NCBI GenBank assembly: GCA_013285705.1
Contig: JABDHA010000025.1
Span: 1 to 49,993, forward strand
Direction of reading: 5' to 3'
DNA: 49,993 bases
Source: Acidobacteriota bacterium
Lineage (GTDB): Bacteria; Acidobacteriota; Terriglobia; Terriglobales; Acidobacteriaceae
The notes beneath the pieces were generated by a model. The model was not told where the DNA came from, did no database searches, and saw only the letters and a program-made list of their open reading frames with translations. The position numbers were made by a program, and so were the translations under genes. Below, one piece after another: positions 18,373 through 26,817 of this stretch; positions within the stretch are counted from its first letter, which is position 1; each line of letters opens with the position of its first letter.

Positions 18373-18592
18373 GATCGTCCTCCTAGAGGAGGCGCACACG
18401 ATTTCCCGCGATCAGAGCTGTGCGTTCCCAGTGCTGTGCGTCTCAGTGCAGGGCCACAACTTTAGAGTTTTCGCAGGCGAGCGTTGTCATGGAATTGTCT
18501 CGAACTTGTAACTTATTTCACACGTGGAAATGAAACCGTCGCTCGCTCCAGCGATGCGATGGGGCCAGGTGGGTCTTCATAGCCCTATAGGT

Positions 18593-19150
18593 TCACCGGA
18601 TACCAATGAGCAAACCAGCAGACATACCGATCGACTGCGGATGACCGCCAGCGAAGCTGTAATCATAGGCTGGCTCCAGATACCATCCAAAGCGGTGCCT
18701 TCCCGTTGGCCAGAACATGAAGTCTCCGGCCAGCTCTGCGGAGAAGGAATCTGTCGTTTTCCCGCTTTGCTTCAGGTGAGCCCATTGCGGCCCCACGCCG
18801 AGCATGAACTCGGCCTTGCTGGAGAGGGTCCATGGCTTCTTGAAGAGAAAATCCGTATCCCATTCAGTCGAGTTCCGCGTGTAAAAGGGCGACACGCCCG
18901 CCTCCAGTTCAAGCCAGTTCTCGATGGGGGTACACTCTGCCGCGAGGTTTGGAGCGAACGTAGCAGCGCCTCCGCTGAAGTTCCAATTGGTAGACGCTCC
19001 CACTTCCAGGATGGCGACCGGGTCGTCCGTATCTGTGGACGCCTTGGTTGTGTGGACGGAAGGATTGTTCTGAGTCATCTGCCCCAAGGCAGGTAGACAG
19101 CACCATAGAAAAACGTACGCTCCGGCGAGCGTGAACGCGTGTATACGCAT
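18593..19150 (-). CDS. Outer-membrane beta-barrel protein, unknown
   Basis: About 185 residues from ATG 19150 (TGGAG about 9 nt upstream; the frame is open to 19195). Signal peptide MRIHAFTLAGAYVFLWCCLP, cut near ALGQ. The mature part alternates polar and aromatic residues as in barrel strands (WLELEAGVSPFY, AEFMLGVGPQWAHL, FGWYLEPAYDYSF) and ends in SAGLLIGIR. It is small, so an 8-strand barrel is plausible. Function unknown. A Cys-rich exported protein is encoded about 70 nt upstream on the same strand, suggesting a two-gene unit. Confidence 0.65.
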   Translation of the reverse strand: MRIHAFTLAGAYVFLWCCLPALGQMTQNNPSVHTTKASTDTDDPVAILEVGASTNWNFSGGAATFAPNLAAECTPIENWLELEAGVSPFYTRNSTEWDTDFLFKKPWTLSSKAEFMLGVGPQWAHLKQSGKTTDSFSAELAGDFMFWPTGRHRFGWYLEPAYDYSFAGGHPQSIGMSAGLLIGIR

Positions 19151-19218
19151 GGGAAGTCTCCAAGTGTAGTCAGGTTTCATGCTGATTCGATCCACGCCGA
19201 GCGCGGATGACGTTTGAG

Positions 19219-19551
19219 CTAGGAGGCGACGATGCGTGGCGGTCGAAATATCGTGGAACGCAGGGCGAAAGCAGGACGGGGCGATTCATTCGCAACCTCT
19301 GCGAGTGCGACATTCACGCGGATCAGAACCAGCCCGACATTCGGGAGTCCGTAGAATCCGCAGCAAGTGCAGATCCCATTACATTGATCAGGCGCGACCG
19401 GATGAGAGTGCTCGAGCATGGACTGGTGCGCCAACGCGACTGTCGAGAAAACACCATCACAGAGATCGCAATGTGGCGGGTTCGTCGTAAGCCAGAACAG
19501 CAACGCGCAGAGTAGCCCTGCCCATACGCGATGACGGTTCCCGCTTTTCAT
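19219..19551 (-). CDS. Small exported Cys-rich protein with R-P-P tail, unknown
   Basis: About 110 residues from ATG 19551, chosen because it begins a signal-like segment (RVWAGLLCALLFWLTTN); the frame is open to 19626. The mature part has two Cys groups, HCDLCDGV and CNGICTCCGFYG, with several His (LEHSHP) between them, and a C-terminal FRPPRIVAS tail. This layout (signal, Cys/His core, hydrophobic segment, R-x-P-P end) resembles small proteins near metal or TonB transport genes, such as DUF2946-like ones, but family membership is not established. A similar architecture occurs at 49208-49582. Confidence 0.55.
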   Translation of the reverse strand: MKSGNRHRVWAGLLCALLFWLTTNPPHCDLCDGVFSTVALAHQSMLEHSHPVAPDQCNGICTCCGFYGLPNVGLVLIRVNVALAEVANESPRPAFALRSTIFRPPRIVAS

Positions 19552-19730
19552 ATTGCTAACGATAAATGATTGCGGCCATGCCGACATGCACAGGGGATTG
19601 GAACGAGGACTTATCTCATTTCTCAATGGGCTATGGCGATTTCACGTCGTACGCGTGGTTCGACGAAGATCCGATATAACGATCACATCCATCCCGGCTA
19701 AGTCTGGGGAAGCGTTTTGAGCCAACTGCA

Positions 19731-20882
19731 TTATTCGAATCCGACAGGAAACAACTCACACTCGAATGCCCAGCCGCCGTTGTATTCCGTGACAGCGACG
19801 AGCAGTTCGTTGTCGCCTGGGTTGAGATGGATATGGGTCTCGTCGCTGAGACCGAATGTACCGAGCGAGTCATCATTGCGGTACGACAGGGCATTCTTCC
19901 CCGAGAAAATCGGCTTTCGGTTCAGGTAGACCACGATGTCGTCGCTGTAGCCGATCTTGAGAATCTTTTCACTCCCCTCCACAGATGAGATTTGAGTGCG
20001 AGCGAATACGACTTTAGCGCCTTTGACCCGTCCTTTTTGCATGTCTTCGCGGGAGGGCATAGGAAACATCGCAGGACTGGTTCGGTACCGATTTACCAAA
20101 ACGAATCCTGGATCCTCCGCATGCACCTTTTCCCATTGATTGATGGAAGCCGGGTAGGTACTGGCGTCAACGTCGCCCGCGTCAAATGCGGGCGACAGCT
20201 CCCAATCGGACAGGAGGCCTGCCTGTTTGAATGGCGGTAGGTCTGGCAATGGCTTCCGGTCGGGAAGAGGCTGATAGCTCAGGTTAGTGAAATATCCGCC
20301 GCCCAAAGACCATAGGCCAACTCCCCCTTCACTGTCCCCCCTCCGCAAATTGGTCACAGTCAACGTAGGAGCCTTGCTTTCGTTCAGGAAGACCTCGCAC
20401 GTTCGACCGGTGACAACGATCTTCATATGCATCCACTGGTTTCCGGGGATATGTGCGCTGGCTTTCTCGTGGCTCGAATTGAGCAGTTGCCAAATGGCGT
20501 CCCCCTTCAGTCGCGGGGTGTACTGCATGGCTTCGATGGTGTCCGAAGCACCCGGCCTCAGGTAGATCATTTCCAAATTTGCTTCTGATTCCATCCTGAA
20601 GGCAATTCCTATAAACAAGCCGCCTGGCTTGCTTGCCAAATCCGCTTCCACAACGCCGTCGCGGAAGCTTGCCCCTTTCACTGTCAGCAGCCCAGAGGGA
20701 AGGAAGACCGCGCGCCGTCCAAGAAATTCTCCGAATTGGATCGTCCCCGCAGAGGAGCCCGTTTTGGAGATACCGGTGTCGAAACGCTCGGGTGACATGG
20801 AAACCTGAATCTGTTGAGCCTGCGATGCCGAGAGACCGCATCCAGCTAGAGCAGCGATGGCGAAAAAGCAGAATTTGAACAT
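19731..20882 (-). CDS. Secreted LamG/DUF1080-like protein
   Basis: A 383-residue exported protein. The N-terminus is a signal with a lipobox-like LAGC (residues 12-15), so it could be a lipoprotein. Residues about 25-210 look like a concanavalin-type jelly roll of the LamG/DUF1080 group (GGLFIGIAFRMES, NQWMHMKIVVTGRTCEVFLN, EGGVGLWSLGGGYFTNL). The rest (about 225-383) is a second beta-rich domain ending in DNELLVAVTEYNGGWAFECE, reminiscent of galactose-binding-like modules. Probable role in binding or processing carbohydrate; not proven. Upstream (to the right) is the gluQ relic. Confidence 0.68.
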   Translation of the reverse strand: MFKFCFFAIAALAGCGLSASQAQQIQVSMSPERFDTGISKTGSSAGTIQFGEFLGRRAVFLPSGLLTVKGASFRDGVVEADLASKPGGLFIGIAFRMESEANLEMIYLRPGASDTIEAMQYTPRLKGDAIWQLLNSSHEKASAHIPGNQWMHMKIVVTGRTCEVFLNESKAPTLTVTNLRRGDSEGGVGLWSLGGGYFTNLSYQPLPDRKPLPDLPPFKQAGLLSDWELSPAFDAGDVDASTYPASINQWEKVHAEDPGFVLVNRYRTSPAMFPMPSREDMQKGRVKGAKVVFARTQISSVEGSEKILKIGYSDDIVVYLNRKPIFSGKNALSYRNDDSLGTFGLSDETHIHLNPGDNELLVAVTEYNGGWAFECELFPVGFE

Positions 20883-21066
20883 ATTACAAACTCAAATTGG
20901 TCGTACCTGCAGGATCATGTGCTTCTTATCCTTGACAATCGAAATTTGCGGAAGATAAACGACACCAAGAATTAAAAAAAGTAGACGACAGCTCTGTCAC
21001 TGATTTGCCCGTTGACTCTCCTGCGGGAACCGGAGAGCTGAGACCGCAGCACCACATGTGCCTTCC
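20883..21066. other. Intergenic segment upstream of the LamG-like gene
   Basis: Together with the relic that follows, this makes a gene-free stretch of 325 nt. It is AT-rich near 20930-20990 and contains one weak hairpin (CTCTCC ... GGAGAG, about 21017-21038). Nothing else is recognised. Confidence 0.4.
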
Positions 21067-21189
21067 ATCTACATTCGCTAGACTATGCCCGTGACCCCTG
21101 CTTCGACCTATCGCGGCCGTTCTTGCACCTTCACCCACGGGCCTCTTGCATCTTGGCCACACGCAGACCTTCTGGATGGCTTACCAGCG
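21067..21189 (+). pseudogene. Relic of the gluQ leader and first ~34 codons (frameshifted)
   Basis: Aligns by eye with 25114-25235 (promoter and 5' end of intact gluQ) over 123 nt with about 12 substitutions and one inserted T, roughly 90 percent identity. Conserved parts include the TAGACT box, the GTG start 6 nt later and the codons for the HLGH region. The extra T after CGGCCG shifts the frame at about codon 10, so it cannot make the protein. Similarity stops at CCAGCG, 18 nt before the end of the DUF2490 gene. Same orientation as intact gluQ, about 4 kb to its left. Confidence 0.9.
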
Positions 21190-21207
21190 AAGCTTTAAGG
21201 CACGACG

Positions 21208-22038
21208 TCATCGGGATTTGCGCGGCACCTTGAAGGTGAGTGAGATGCCAACAATTTCGTTGGTGTCCCATCCCGTTGGCAGGTTTACCGACTGCCAAAG
21301 GAAATAAGGGCGTATAGAAAATGAATCGGTGACGGGTGACCGAAGTCCCACCTGAAAGCGATTCTGGGTGAAAGCGCTACCGCCGTTAAAGAACGGGTTG
21401 TCTCCGGGGACGATGAAGAACTCATCGCTCACGACGAGCACCGGCGGCCGCGCCATGCGGAGCGGCAACGTGTAGTCAATGCCTGGACGAAATCGAAGGC
21501 GGGCCGAGGCAGACCGGTCATCGGGAAAACGTCCCTCGACGAGTGTGCGGAGGTTTGGTCGCCACGGCCCCCAGGATTTGCTCAGGGTTAGATTGAGCTG
21601 GAGTCGGTTTTCGTAAGCAATTTTGGGATTGGCCGGATAGCGCTGGTAGCGATAAATCGGTATCACCGTAAGCCACGGCCGCAGGCGAAAGGCGATTCCG
21701 CCTTGAACGAAGTACTCGTAGAGGTTCGCGCCTCCCTCGTCGAATCGCTCATGGAACTCCACGTCCAGTGATTTGTCAGGCGAAAGCGGTGTGGAAATGC
21801 CCTGATCGAGCCAGAGCCCGATCTGCTTGTCGTCTTCCGGGTCCTCCGGCTGCTGTTGCGCTCCGACCGGTACAGCCAGCATGCAGCCCAACAGTATCGC
21901 AAACACGAATACCACACACCGGTAGTGGGCTTGCAAGCCGAGATGGCGCCATCGCGGGCTCACAGGAATGCCATCGGTCCTGCGTTGAGATCCTTCTTCC
22001 AATCCGTTGCCCTCGGACGCCCCCAGTGTAGCCCACAT
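21208..22038 (-). CDS. DUF2490-type outer-membrane barrel protein
   Basis: A 276-residue frame. The first 35 residues before the hydrophobic signal (VVFVFAILLGCMLAVPVGAQ) are unusual, so translation may start further in than ATG 22038; no clear ribosome-binding site settles it. The mature part matches the DUF2490 pattern: GLWLDQGIS, a basic/aromatic strand series (FRLRPWLTVIPIYRYQRY), LRFRPGIDYTL and NRFQVGLRSPVT, ending in an aromatic/aliphatic terminus. Such proteins are small outer-membrane barrels of unknown role. It is flanked by two copies of the gluQ leader (21067 and about 22117). Confidence 0.7.
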   Translation of the reverse strand: MWATLGASEGNGLEEGSQRRTDGIPVSPRWRHLGLQAHYRCVVFVFAILLGCMLAVPVGAQQQPEDPEDDKQIGLWLDQGISTPLSPDKSLDVEFHERFDEGGANLYEYFVQGGIAFRLRPWLTVIPIYRYQRYPANPKIAYENRLQLNLTLSKSWGPWRPNLRTLVEGRFPDDRSASARLRFRPGIDYTLPLRMARPPVLVVSDEFFIVPGDNPFFNGGSAFTQNRFQVGLRSPVTDSFSIRPYFLWQSVNLPTGWDTNEIVGISLTFKVPRKSR

Positions 22039-22116
22039 GCGAACTTCAGGATGAAACCGGGAGTCCAGTAGCTGTCTGAACTTGATCGTTGAACCGTCTT
22101 AGTTGAACAAGCAAAC

Positions 22117-22157
22117 CCTCTTGATCTGCGTCCGCTAGACTAAGCCCGTAACTCCGG
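22117..22157 (+). repeat. Third copy of the gluQ leader (promoter part only)
   Basis: Compared with 25111-25148, about 38 nt match with 6 differences, including CGCTAGACTAAG. The GTG start has become GTA and similarity ends soon after, so only the leader is represented. It lies upstream of, and divergent from, the DUF2490 gene. Confidence 0.75.
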
Positions 22158-22231
22158 CAATAGGGAGTTTGCAGTAAAGTCGAAAGGCGCGGGTTCAATC
22201 CCGGTGCACCTTACTTTGAATGGGGCTTGAA

Positions 22232-23416
22232 TCACTTGGTCTGGCCGGGAGGGGTTTCTGCCCAGTAACCACCTCTTGCGAAGATTTCAAGACCGACGTA
22301 GCCCGGTGCTCGCAACGCGAGGGCGTGGAAGCCGGGGTGCGGCGATTGCGGCTGGAAGCTCAGCACATAGCGGTTGGGAATGTGGTTGGAGATCGTGGCC
22401 AGATCGCTTTCGAAACTCTTCGTGTCGCTGAGCTTGAAGTATTCGCCACCTGTAAGCCGAGCAGTGGTCTCGGGGATGTTCTTCTCGAGGCCGTCAGTCG
22501 CGGCGATTGCGGCTATCTTGGCGAGCCGAAGTGGTGGCGCAAGAAGGCTGAGACAGTCCCGGAGCTGTGCGATCGGCTTTTCATTGAGGTTGCCCTGTGG
22601 GTCACTCGGGTCGCGGCTCATACAGCCATGAGCTGGGCCAGGTGGCTGGGGGCCAGTTGATGACAACCACGGGATTGGAATTCCTCCTGTGTTCTGCCCG
22701 AATGTCTTGGGACCTTCGTGCCCGACGTCGCTTTTCGCGCTGGAGAACCCAATGCTGTAAATGACGGTGTTGGTGTCGCTGATCGCGCGCAGCGCCTCGT
22801 CGAGTCGCACATGGCTGCCGCGATCGCGGCTCTCGGCAATCAGAAGAATCGCCCGACGATACTGAATCGGCTGTTTGCGCAGCAGATCGACCGAGAAGGC
22901 GAGCGAGTCTAGCGTGGCACCCCCATCGTCTCCGTTGTTGTCATGGATCAGGGCGTGCGTCGCCTTTGCCGCCATATCGTTATCCGGCGTGAAGTCCTGT
23001 ACCAGCACGGGCGAGCTGTCGTAGCCGACGACCGCAACCTCGTGCGGCACGCCGCCGACTATCGAGTCGATCATTCTCGTCAGCGACTCGTATTTCGCGA
23101 GCTGGCGCGCGCCGTCCCCGCCGACTTCGATATCGACCACCAGCGCGAGCGGCTCACCACCCGTGTCCTGCTCAAGGTGAAGCTTTTGGGGAACTCCATC
23201 GTCTGTGAGGACGAAATCGTTGGCGCTGAGCGAAAAGACGAGTTTGTTGCCCCTATCGCGAACCAGGGCAGGCACCAGTACCAGCGTGGAGTGGGAGGTC
23301 AGTGTGGCGTTTTGTCCGACCGTGGGTCGGGCTGGATTCTCACCTAGAGTTTGAGCTGGGTTTTGGGCTAGCGCGGTGGAGAGGCTGGCGAGTGCGAGTG
23401 CTGCGCATAGCTTCAT
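22232..23416 (-). CDS. VWFA-related acidobacterial protein (TIGR03436 type)
   Basis: About 394 residues from ATG 23416, which opens a signal peptide (MKLCAALALASLSTALAQ). The open frame extends to 23629, but that part lies inside the IS element and is artefactual. The domain runs from LVPALVRDRGNKLVFSLSAN through a VWA core: ALVVDIEVGG (a degenerate version of the DxSxS metal site, with Asp but not the Ser pair), DSLAFSVDLL and RRAILLIAESRDRGS, ending YVLSFQP. This is the family expanded in Acidobacteria; function unknown, probably periplasmic or extracellular protein interaction. An IS1182 element sits 87 nt upstream of the start. Confidence 0.88.
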   Translation of the reverse strand: MKLCAALALASLSTALAQNPAQTLGENPARPTVGQNATLTSHSTLVLVPALVRDRGNKLVFSLSANDFVLTDDGVPQKLHLEQDTGGEPLALVVDIEVGGDGARQLAKYESLTRMIDSIVGGVPHEVAVVGYDSSPVLVQDFTPDNDMAAKATHALIHDNNGDDGGATLDSLAFSVDLLRKQPIQYRRAILLIAESRDRGSHVRLDEALRAISDTNTVIYSIGFSSAKSDVGHEGPKTFGQNTGGIPIPWLSSTGPQPPGPAHGCMSRDPSDPQGNLNEKPIAQLRDCLSLLAPPLRLAKIAAIAATDGLEKNIPETTARLTGGEYFKLSDTKSFESDLATISNHIPNRYVLSFQPQSPHPGFHALALRAPGYVGLEIFARGGYWAETPPGQTK

Positions 23417-23499
23417 AGTTGCCACTAATCCAATATTAGCTGGGCGGAACTCGCATGTGACCACGCTCTCCCGCGTCCGCCATCTCAATTGATGCATCA

Positions 23500-23503
23500 T
23501 CCC
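23500..23503. repeat. Target-site duplication, left copy (TCCC)
   Basis: The four bases TCCC directly precede the left inverted repeat and recur at 25071-25074 directly after the right one. Confidence 0.8.
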
Positions 23504-25070
23504 GTGGGTGTTGAAAAACTCAGTACGAATCATCTGATTTCGATAAGATCCGAATGGCAATTTGAGTTGTTTGGCCGCATAGTCTGACCATGCTGTTGTG
23601 GATGGCATTGTCGGAGGACGAAAGTACATGATGGGTCAGCACGCCCGCTCGGAATCGTTGTTCTACTATTTCCGCCTAGAAGATCAGATTCCAGAAAACC
23701 ATCTGTTGCGATTGATCGACGAGCATATCGACTTCGGCTTCGTTCGCGGGCAGCTAAAGGACAGCTATAGTGACACTGGCCGTCCATCGATCGATCCAGA
23801 GCTGTTGCTGCGGATTCTGCTGATTGGCTATTTGTACGGCATCAGCAGCGAGCGCAAGCTCGTTGAAGAACTTCGCATGCATCTGGCTTGGCGCTGGTTC
23901 ACAGGCCTTGGTTTCGATCAGGAGATTCCGCATCACTCCACGTTTTCGAAGAATCGCCACGGGCGCTTTCAGGAATCGAAGTTGTTCGAGCAACTATTTG
24001 AGCGGATCGTGGCGCAGTGCCTGGAAGTGGGCCTGGTGCGCGGAGACAAGCTATCGGTCGATGGAACCTTCGTTGAAGCAAACGCTTCGAAGGAGAGCCG
24101 TATCCCGAGAGAACAGCTGGCAGAAGCCGCACAGGTCAATCGAACAGTTCGCGAGTACCTCACTGAACTGGAAACGCGGAATCCAGTCGAGGAGCCGACA
24201 CATAGCCAGGACAAGGTGTCCACCACCGATCCGGATTCCACGTATGCGACCAAAGGCGGCACGCCAGCACGCATGGGCTACTACGACAACTACCTGGTGG
24301 ATAACCACAGTTGCATCATCGTGGGTGTACAAGCGACGGGCGCCCGCCTGAGTGAGGAGTCTCGAGCCGCCGAGGAGATGATCGCTCGCTTCGCCCAGTG
24401 GCAAAGGAAGAATCCGCAGTCCATCGCTGCCGATGCCAGCTATGGCAACGGTGAGTTGTTGCAATGGCTGATGGACCGGGAAATTACGCCGTACATGCCC
24501 ACGAGGGATGCTGTTGCTCGAACAAGGAGTCCGTTCTTTGGTCCGGAGCGCTTTACTTATCAGCCTGAAAGCAACAGCTACATCTGCCCAGCGGGCCAGC
24601 AACTGAACTACGGCGGTCGCAATGACAGAAACCGTGCGTTCGCCTACATCGGAACTCGCAACAAGTGTGGTCCGTGTCCACTGAAACCGAAATGCACCAG
24701 AGGAGCATTTCGGTTCCTTGCCATCCACATGAACGAAGCAGCTCGACAGCGGGCGAGAGATCTATGGAACACGCCGGAGTTTGAGCATGCACAGCAACAG
24801 CGGAAGAAGGTCGAGGCTCTGTTCGCAGAACTGAAGAACCGCATCGGCCTTCACCGCCTGCGTCTGCGCAGATTGAAGTTCGTCCAGGAGCAGTTCTTCC
24901 TGGCCGCCACTGCCCAGAACATCAAACGACTGGTCCGATTCCTGAGAACACCAACGATATCCCCAACACTTGCGACTGCCTGAACACCGGCAGCAACACC
25001 GCCCGAGTCATTTTTCGCGCGGTCTCCACCTTAGAACGCCAGAACCGACGTCGACTTTTTCAACACCCAC
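23504..25070 (+). mobile_element. Intact IS1182-family insertion sequence (1567 bp)
   Basis: Bounded by 18-bp imperfect inverted repeats, GTGGGTGTTGAAAAA at 23504 and its complement ending at 25070 (one mismatch in 18), and flanked by a 4-bp direct duplication TCCC. One transposase gene fills the element. The intact ends and perfect target duplication point to a fairly recent insertion. It lies in the short divergent region between the VWFA gene and gluQ. Confidence 0.92.
23628..24983 (+). CDS. IS1182-family DDE transposase
   Basis: About 451 residues from ATG 23628, preceded by GGAGGA; the frame is open from 23598. The N-terminal domain (LFYYFRLEDQIPENHLLRLI) is typical of IS1182/IS4-group proteins. 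DDE residues are visible: Asp in KLSVDGTFVEA, Asp in IAADASYGNG and Glu in VEALFAELKNRIGLHRLRLR. A Cys cluster (KCGPCPLKPKC) before the last catalytic residue is typical of the family. No frameshift or stop is seen, so it should be active. Its stop is 87 nt from the right end of the element. Confidence 0.95.
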   Translation: MMGQHARSESLFYYFRLEDQIPENHLLRLIDEHIDFGFVRGQLKDSYSDTGRPSIDPELLLRILLIGYLYGISSERKLVEELRMHLAWRWFTGLGFDQEIPHHSTFSKNRHGRFQESKLFEQLFERIVAQCLEVGLVRGDKLSVDGTFVEANASKESRIPREQLAEAAQVNRTVREYLTELETRNPVEEPTHSQDKVSTTDPDSTYATKGGTPARMGYYDNYLVDNHSCIIVGVQATGARLSEESRAAEEMIARFAQWQRKNPQSIAADASYGNGELLQWLMDREITPYMPTRDAVARTRSPFFGPERFTYQPESNSYICPAGQQLNYGGRNDRNRAFAYIGTRNKCGPCPLKPKCTRGAFRFLAIHMNEAARQRARDLWNTPEFEHAQQQRKKVEALFAELKNRIGLHRLRLRRLKFVQEQFFLAATAQNIKRLVRFLRTPTISPTLATA

Positions 25071-25074
25071 TCCC
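25071..25074. repeat. Target-site duplication, right copy (TCCC)
   Basis: Matches 23500-23503 on the other side of the element. Confidence 0.8.
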
Positions 25075-25125
25075 CGACGCACTCATCGAGTCTGGCGGGT
25101 AACCCGGAAGTTGATCTGCATTCGC

Positions 25126-25131
25126 TAGACT
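25126..25131 (+). promoter_or_regulatory. Putative -10 box of gluQ, 6 nt before the start codon
   Basis: TAGACT followed by 6 nt and then GTG. The same box and spacing survive in the relic at 21067. There is no Shine-Dalgarno sequence, so a leaderless message is suggested. Confidence 0.5.
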
Positions 25132-25137
25132 AAGGCC

Positions 25138-26001
25138 GTGAGTCCTGCTTCCACCTATCGCGGCCGTCTTGCGCCTTCACCCACGGGCCTCTTGCACCTC
25201 GGTCATGCGCAGACCTTCTGGATGGCTTACCAGCGTGCCCTGCAGGCCAAGGGCGTACTCGTCATGCGCAATGAGGACCTGGACCCGCAGCGGTCGAAGC
25301 CGGAGTTTGCCGCCGCCATGCTCGAGGACCTGCGCTGGCTGGGCATCTGGTGGCAGGAGGGCCCGGATGTCGGCGGCCTGCACGCTCCCTACGTCCAGAG
25401 CCGGAGGCGAAAATTTTATCTCGATGCGTGGCGTAGGTTAGTGCGGGCAGGGTACGTCTATCCCTGCCGTTGCTCGCGTAAGGACCTGGCGCGCAGCGCG
25501 CAGGCTCCGCATGACGAAGACGACGAGCCGATCTATCCAGGCACATGCAGGCCCGGAATAGGCGGACCCCAGGCATCGGGTGAAATCGCCGTGCCGGAAT
25601 CGCCCGCAGGCCTGAACTGGCGCTTTCGCGTTCCCGACGGCGAGGCGATTACGTTCGACGACGGCCGCCTCGGCCCGCAGCTCTACATCGCAGGAGATGA
25701 TTTCGGCGACTTTCTGGTATGGCGGCGCGATGACGTGCCCGCCTACCAGCTTGCCGTCGTGGTGGATGATGCGGCCATGCGCATCATCGAAGTCGTGCGC
25801 GGAGCCGACCTGCTGCGGTCGACGGCGCGGCAGATCCTCATCGATCGGGCGCTTGGATGGGAGCCGCCTGCTTGGTATCACTGCCCTCTCATGAACGACG
25901 AACGCGGCCAGCGTCTGGCCAAGCGGCACGATGCGCTCTCGCTGCGCGCCCTGCGCGAACAAGGCAGAAAGCCGGATGAGATCATCGCCATGTTCAGTTG
26001 A
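25138..26001 (+). CDS. gluQ: Glutamyl-Q tRNA(Asp) synthetase (GluQRS)
   Basis: A 287-residue truncated GluRS paralogue that attaches Glu to queuosine at position 34 of tRNA-Asp; it has the catalytic domain but no anticodon-binding domain. Start GTG 25138. The class I signature HLGH is at residues 20-23. The zinc ligands of the family are present: Cys110, Cys112, Tyr133 and Cys137 (YPCRC and YPGTC). The second signature is degenerate, as usual in GluQRS (QRLAKRHDALS). Length is normal. The promoter region is shortened to about 67 nt by the IS1182 insertion on the left, and its leader is duplicated twice further left (21067 and 22117). Confidence 0.95.
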   Translation: MSPASTYRGRLAPSPTGLLHLGHAQTFWMAYQRALQAKGVLVMRNEDLDPQRSKPEFAAAMLEDLRWLGIWWQEGPDVGGLHAPYVQSRRRKFYLDAWRRLVRAGYVYPCRCSRKDLARSAQAPHDEDDEPIYPGTCRPGIGGPQASGEIAVPESPAGLNWRFRVPDGEAITFDDGRLGPQLYIAGDDFGDFLVWRRDDVPAYQLAVVVDDAAMRIIEVVRGADLLRSTARQILIDRALGWEPPAWYHCPLMNDERGQRLAKRHDALSLRALREQGRKPDEIIAMFS

Positions 26002-26091
26002 GCACCGCTCCTGCATGAAATCCAAAATAAGAGTCGCCGAAACAATCCTGAAGGGTCTAAGCTGCTTAAGATTCTGAGCGAGGCGGCTTGG

Positions 26092-26817
26092 ATGAGGGTC
26101 AGGAATCCAGTATTCGTTGTTCTTGTGCTGGCAGCTCTCGCTCATCCCGCGTCCGGTCAGGATTCCGACAGCCAGCCTGCAGTAGTAGCTACGCTCCACT
26201 CGAAATCCCCCGACTTCAACCGCGCTATCTACTATCGGAACAAGCTCGAATTCTCACTCGAAACCGGATGGCTGCCCAACAACATTCCGTTCGTCTTCGA
26301 CTTTCTGGTCGACAGCAAATACTCAACATGGCCGCTTCATTACACACTCGTGCCTAACATTGCTTCGCTCCGCTGGGAGATCGACAACATCTGGGGCTGG
26401 AAATTTCTGCGCGGCAGTACTGACTTCACCTTCAGCGGTTCCTACACCGCAATTCCAAGAGGGGCGGAAACGCGGTACTTCGCCTTCGACTACGGCATCC
26501 GGCGCAATTTTATCCAGCCGAACTGGAGAATCGTGCCCTACTTTGAAGCGCGCGGCGGTGTCGGGGACATTAACGCGAAAGAACCCTATGGCATAGAGTA
26601 CGCACAGGGACAGGACCTGACCTTCACCCTCATGATGGGCAGCGGCGCTCGCTACAACTTCAACCCCAAATACAGCATTGCCGCCGGAATGACCTATATG
26701 CACGTGTCAAATTTCTACTTGTCGGAACCAAGATATGAGGACTTTGGAATCAATGTCTATGGATCCATCGTGGGAATCAACATGCGCCTTGGCAAGCCCA
26801 AACCTGTCGAGCGATGA
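26092..26817 (+). CDS. PagL-like lipid A 3-O-deacylase (acyloxyacyl hydrolase family)
   Basis: A 241-residue outer-membrane barrel with a signal peptide (NPVFVVLVLAALAHPASGQ). The strand near the C-terminus carries the family's H-x-S-N motif, MHVSNFYLSEP, with His204, Ser206 and Asn207; Glu216 or Asp217 could complete the triad. Such enzymes remove a 3-linked acyl chain from lipid A, altering the outer membrane. Barrel-like strands with paired aromatics fill the rest (LEFSLETGWLPN, WRIVPYFEARGGVG). Start ATG 26092 has GAGG about 10 nt upstream. Assignment rests on the motif and barrel pattern. Confidence 0.72.
   Translation: MRVRNPVFVVLVLAALAHPASGQDSDSQPAVVATLHSKSPDFNRAIYYRNKLEFSLETGWLPNNIPFVFDFLVDSKYSTWPLHYTLVPNIASLRWEIDNIWGWKFLRGSTDFTFSGSYTAIPRGAETRYFAFDYGIRRNFIQPNWRIVPYFEARGGVGDINAKEPYGIEYAQGQDLTFTLMMGSGARYNFNPKYSIAAGMTYMHVSNFYLSEPRYEDFGINVYGSIVGINMRLGKPKPVER

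Noticed and set aside
22150-22215. T-arm-like sequence CGGGTTCAATCCCG, possible tRNA 3' end
   Set aside because: The loop is one base short or the stem has a G-G mismatch, and no matching acceptor or anticodon arm is found upstream. At most a fossil near an insertion scar.
24051-24728. 225-codon antisense frame inside the transposase
   Set aside because: The transposase is intact on the plus strand; no ribosome-binding site or motif in the antisense frame.
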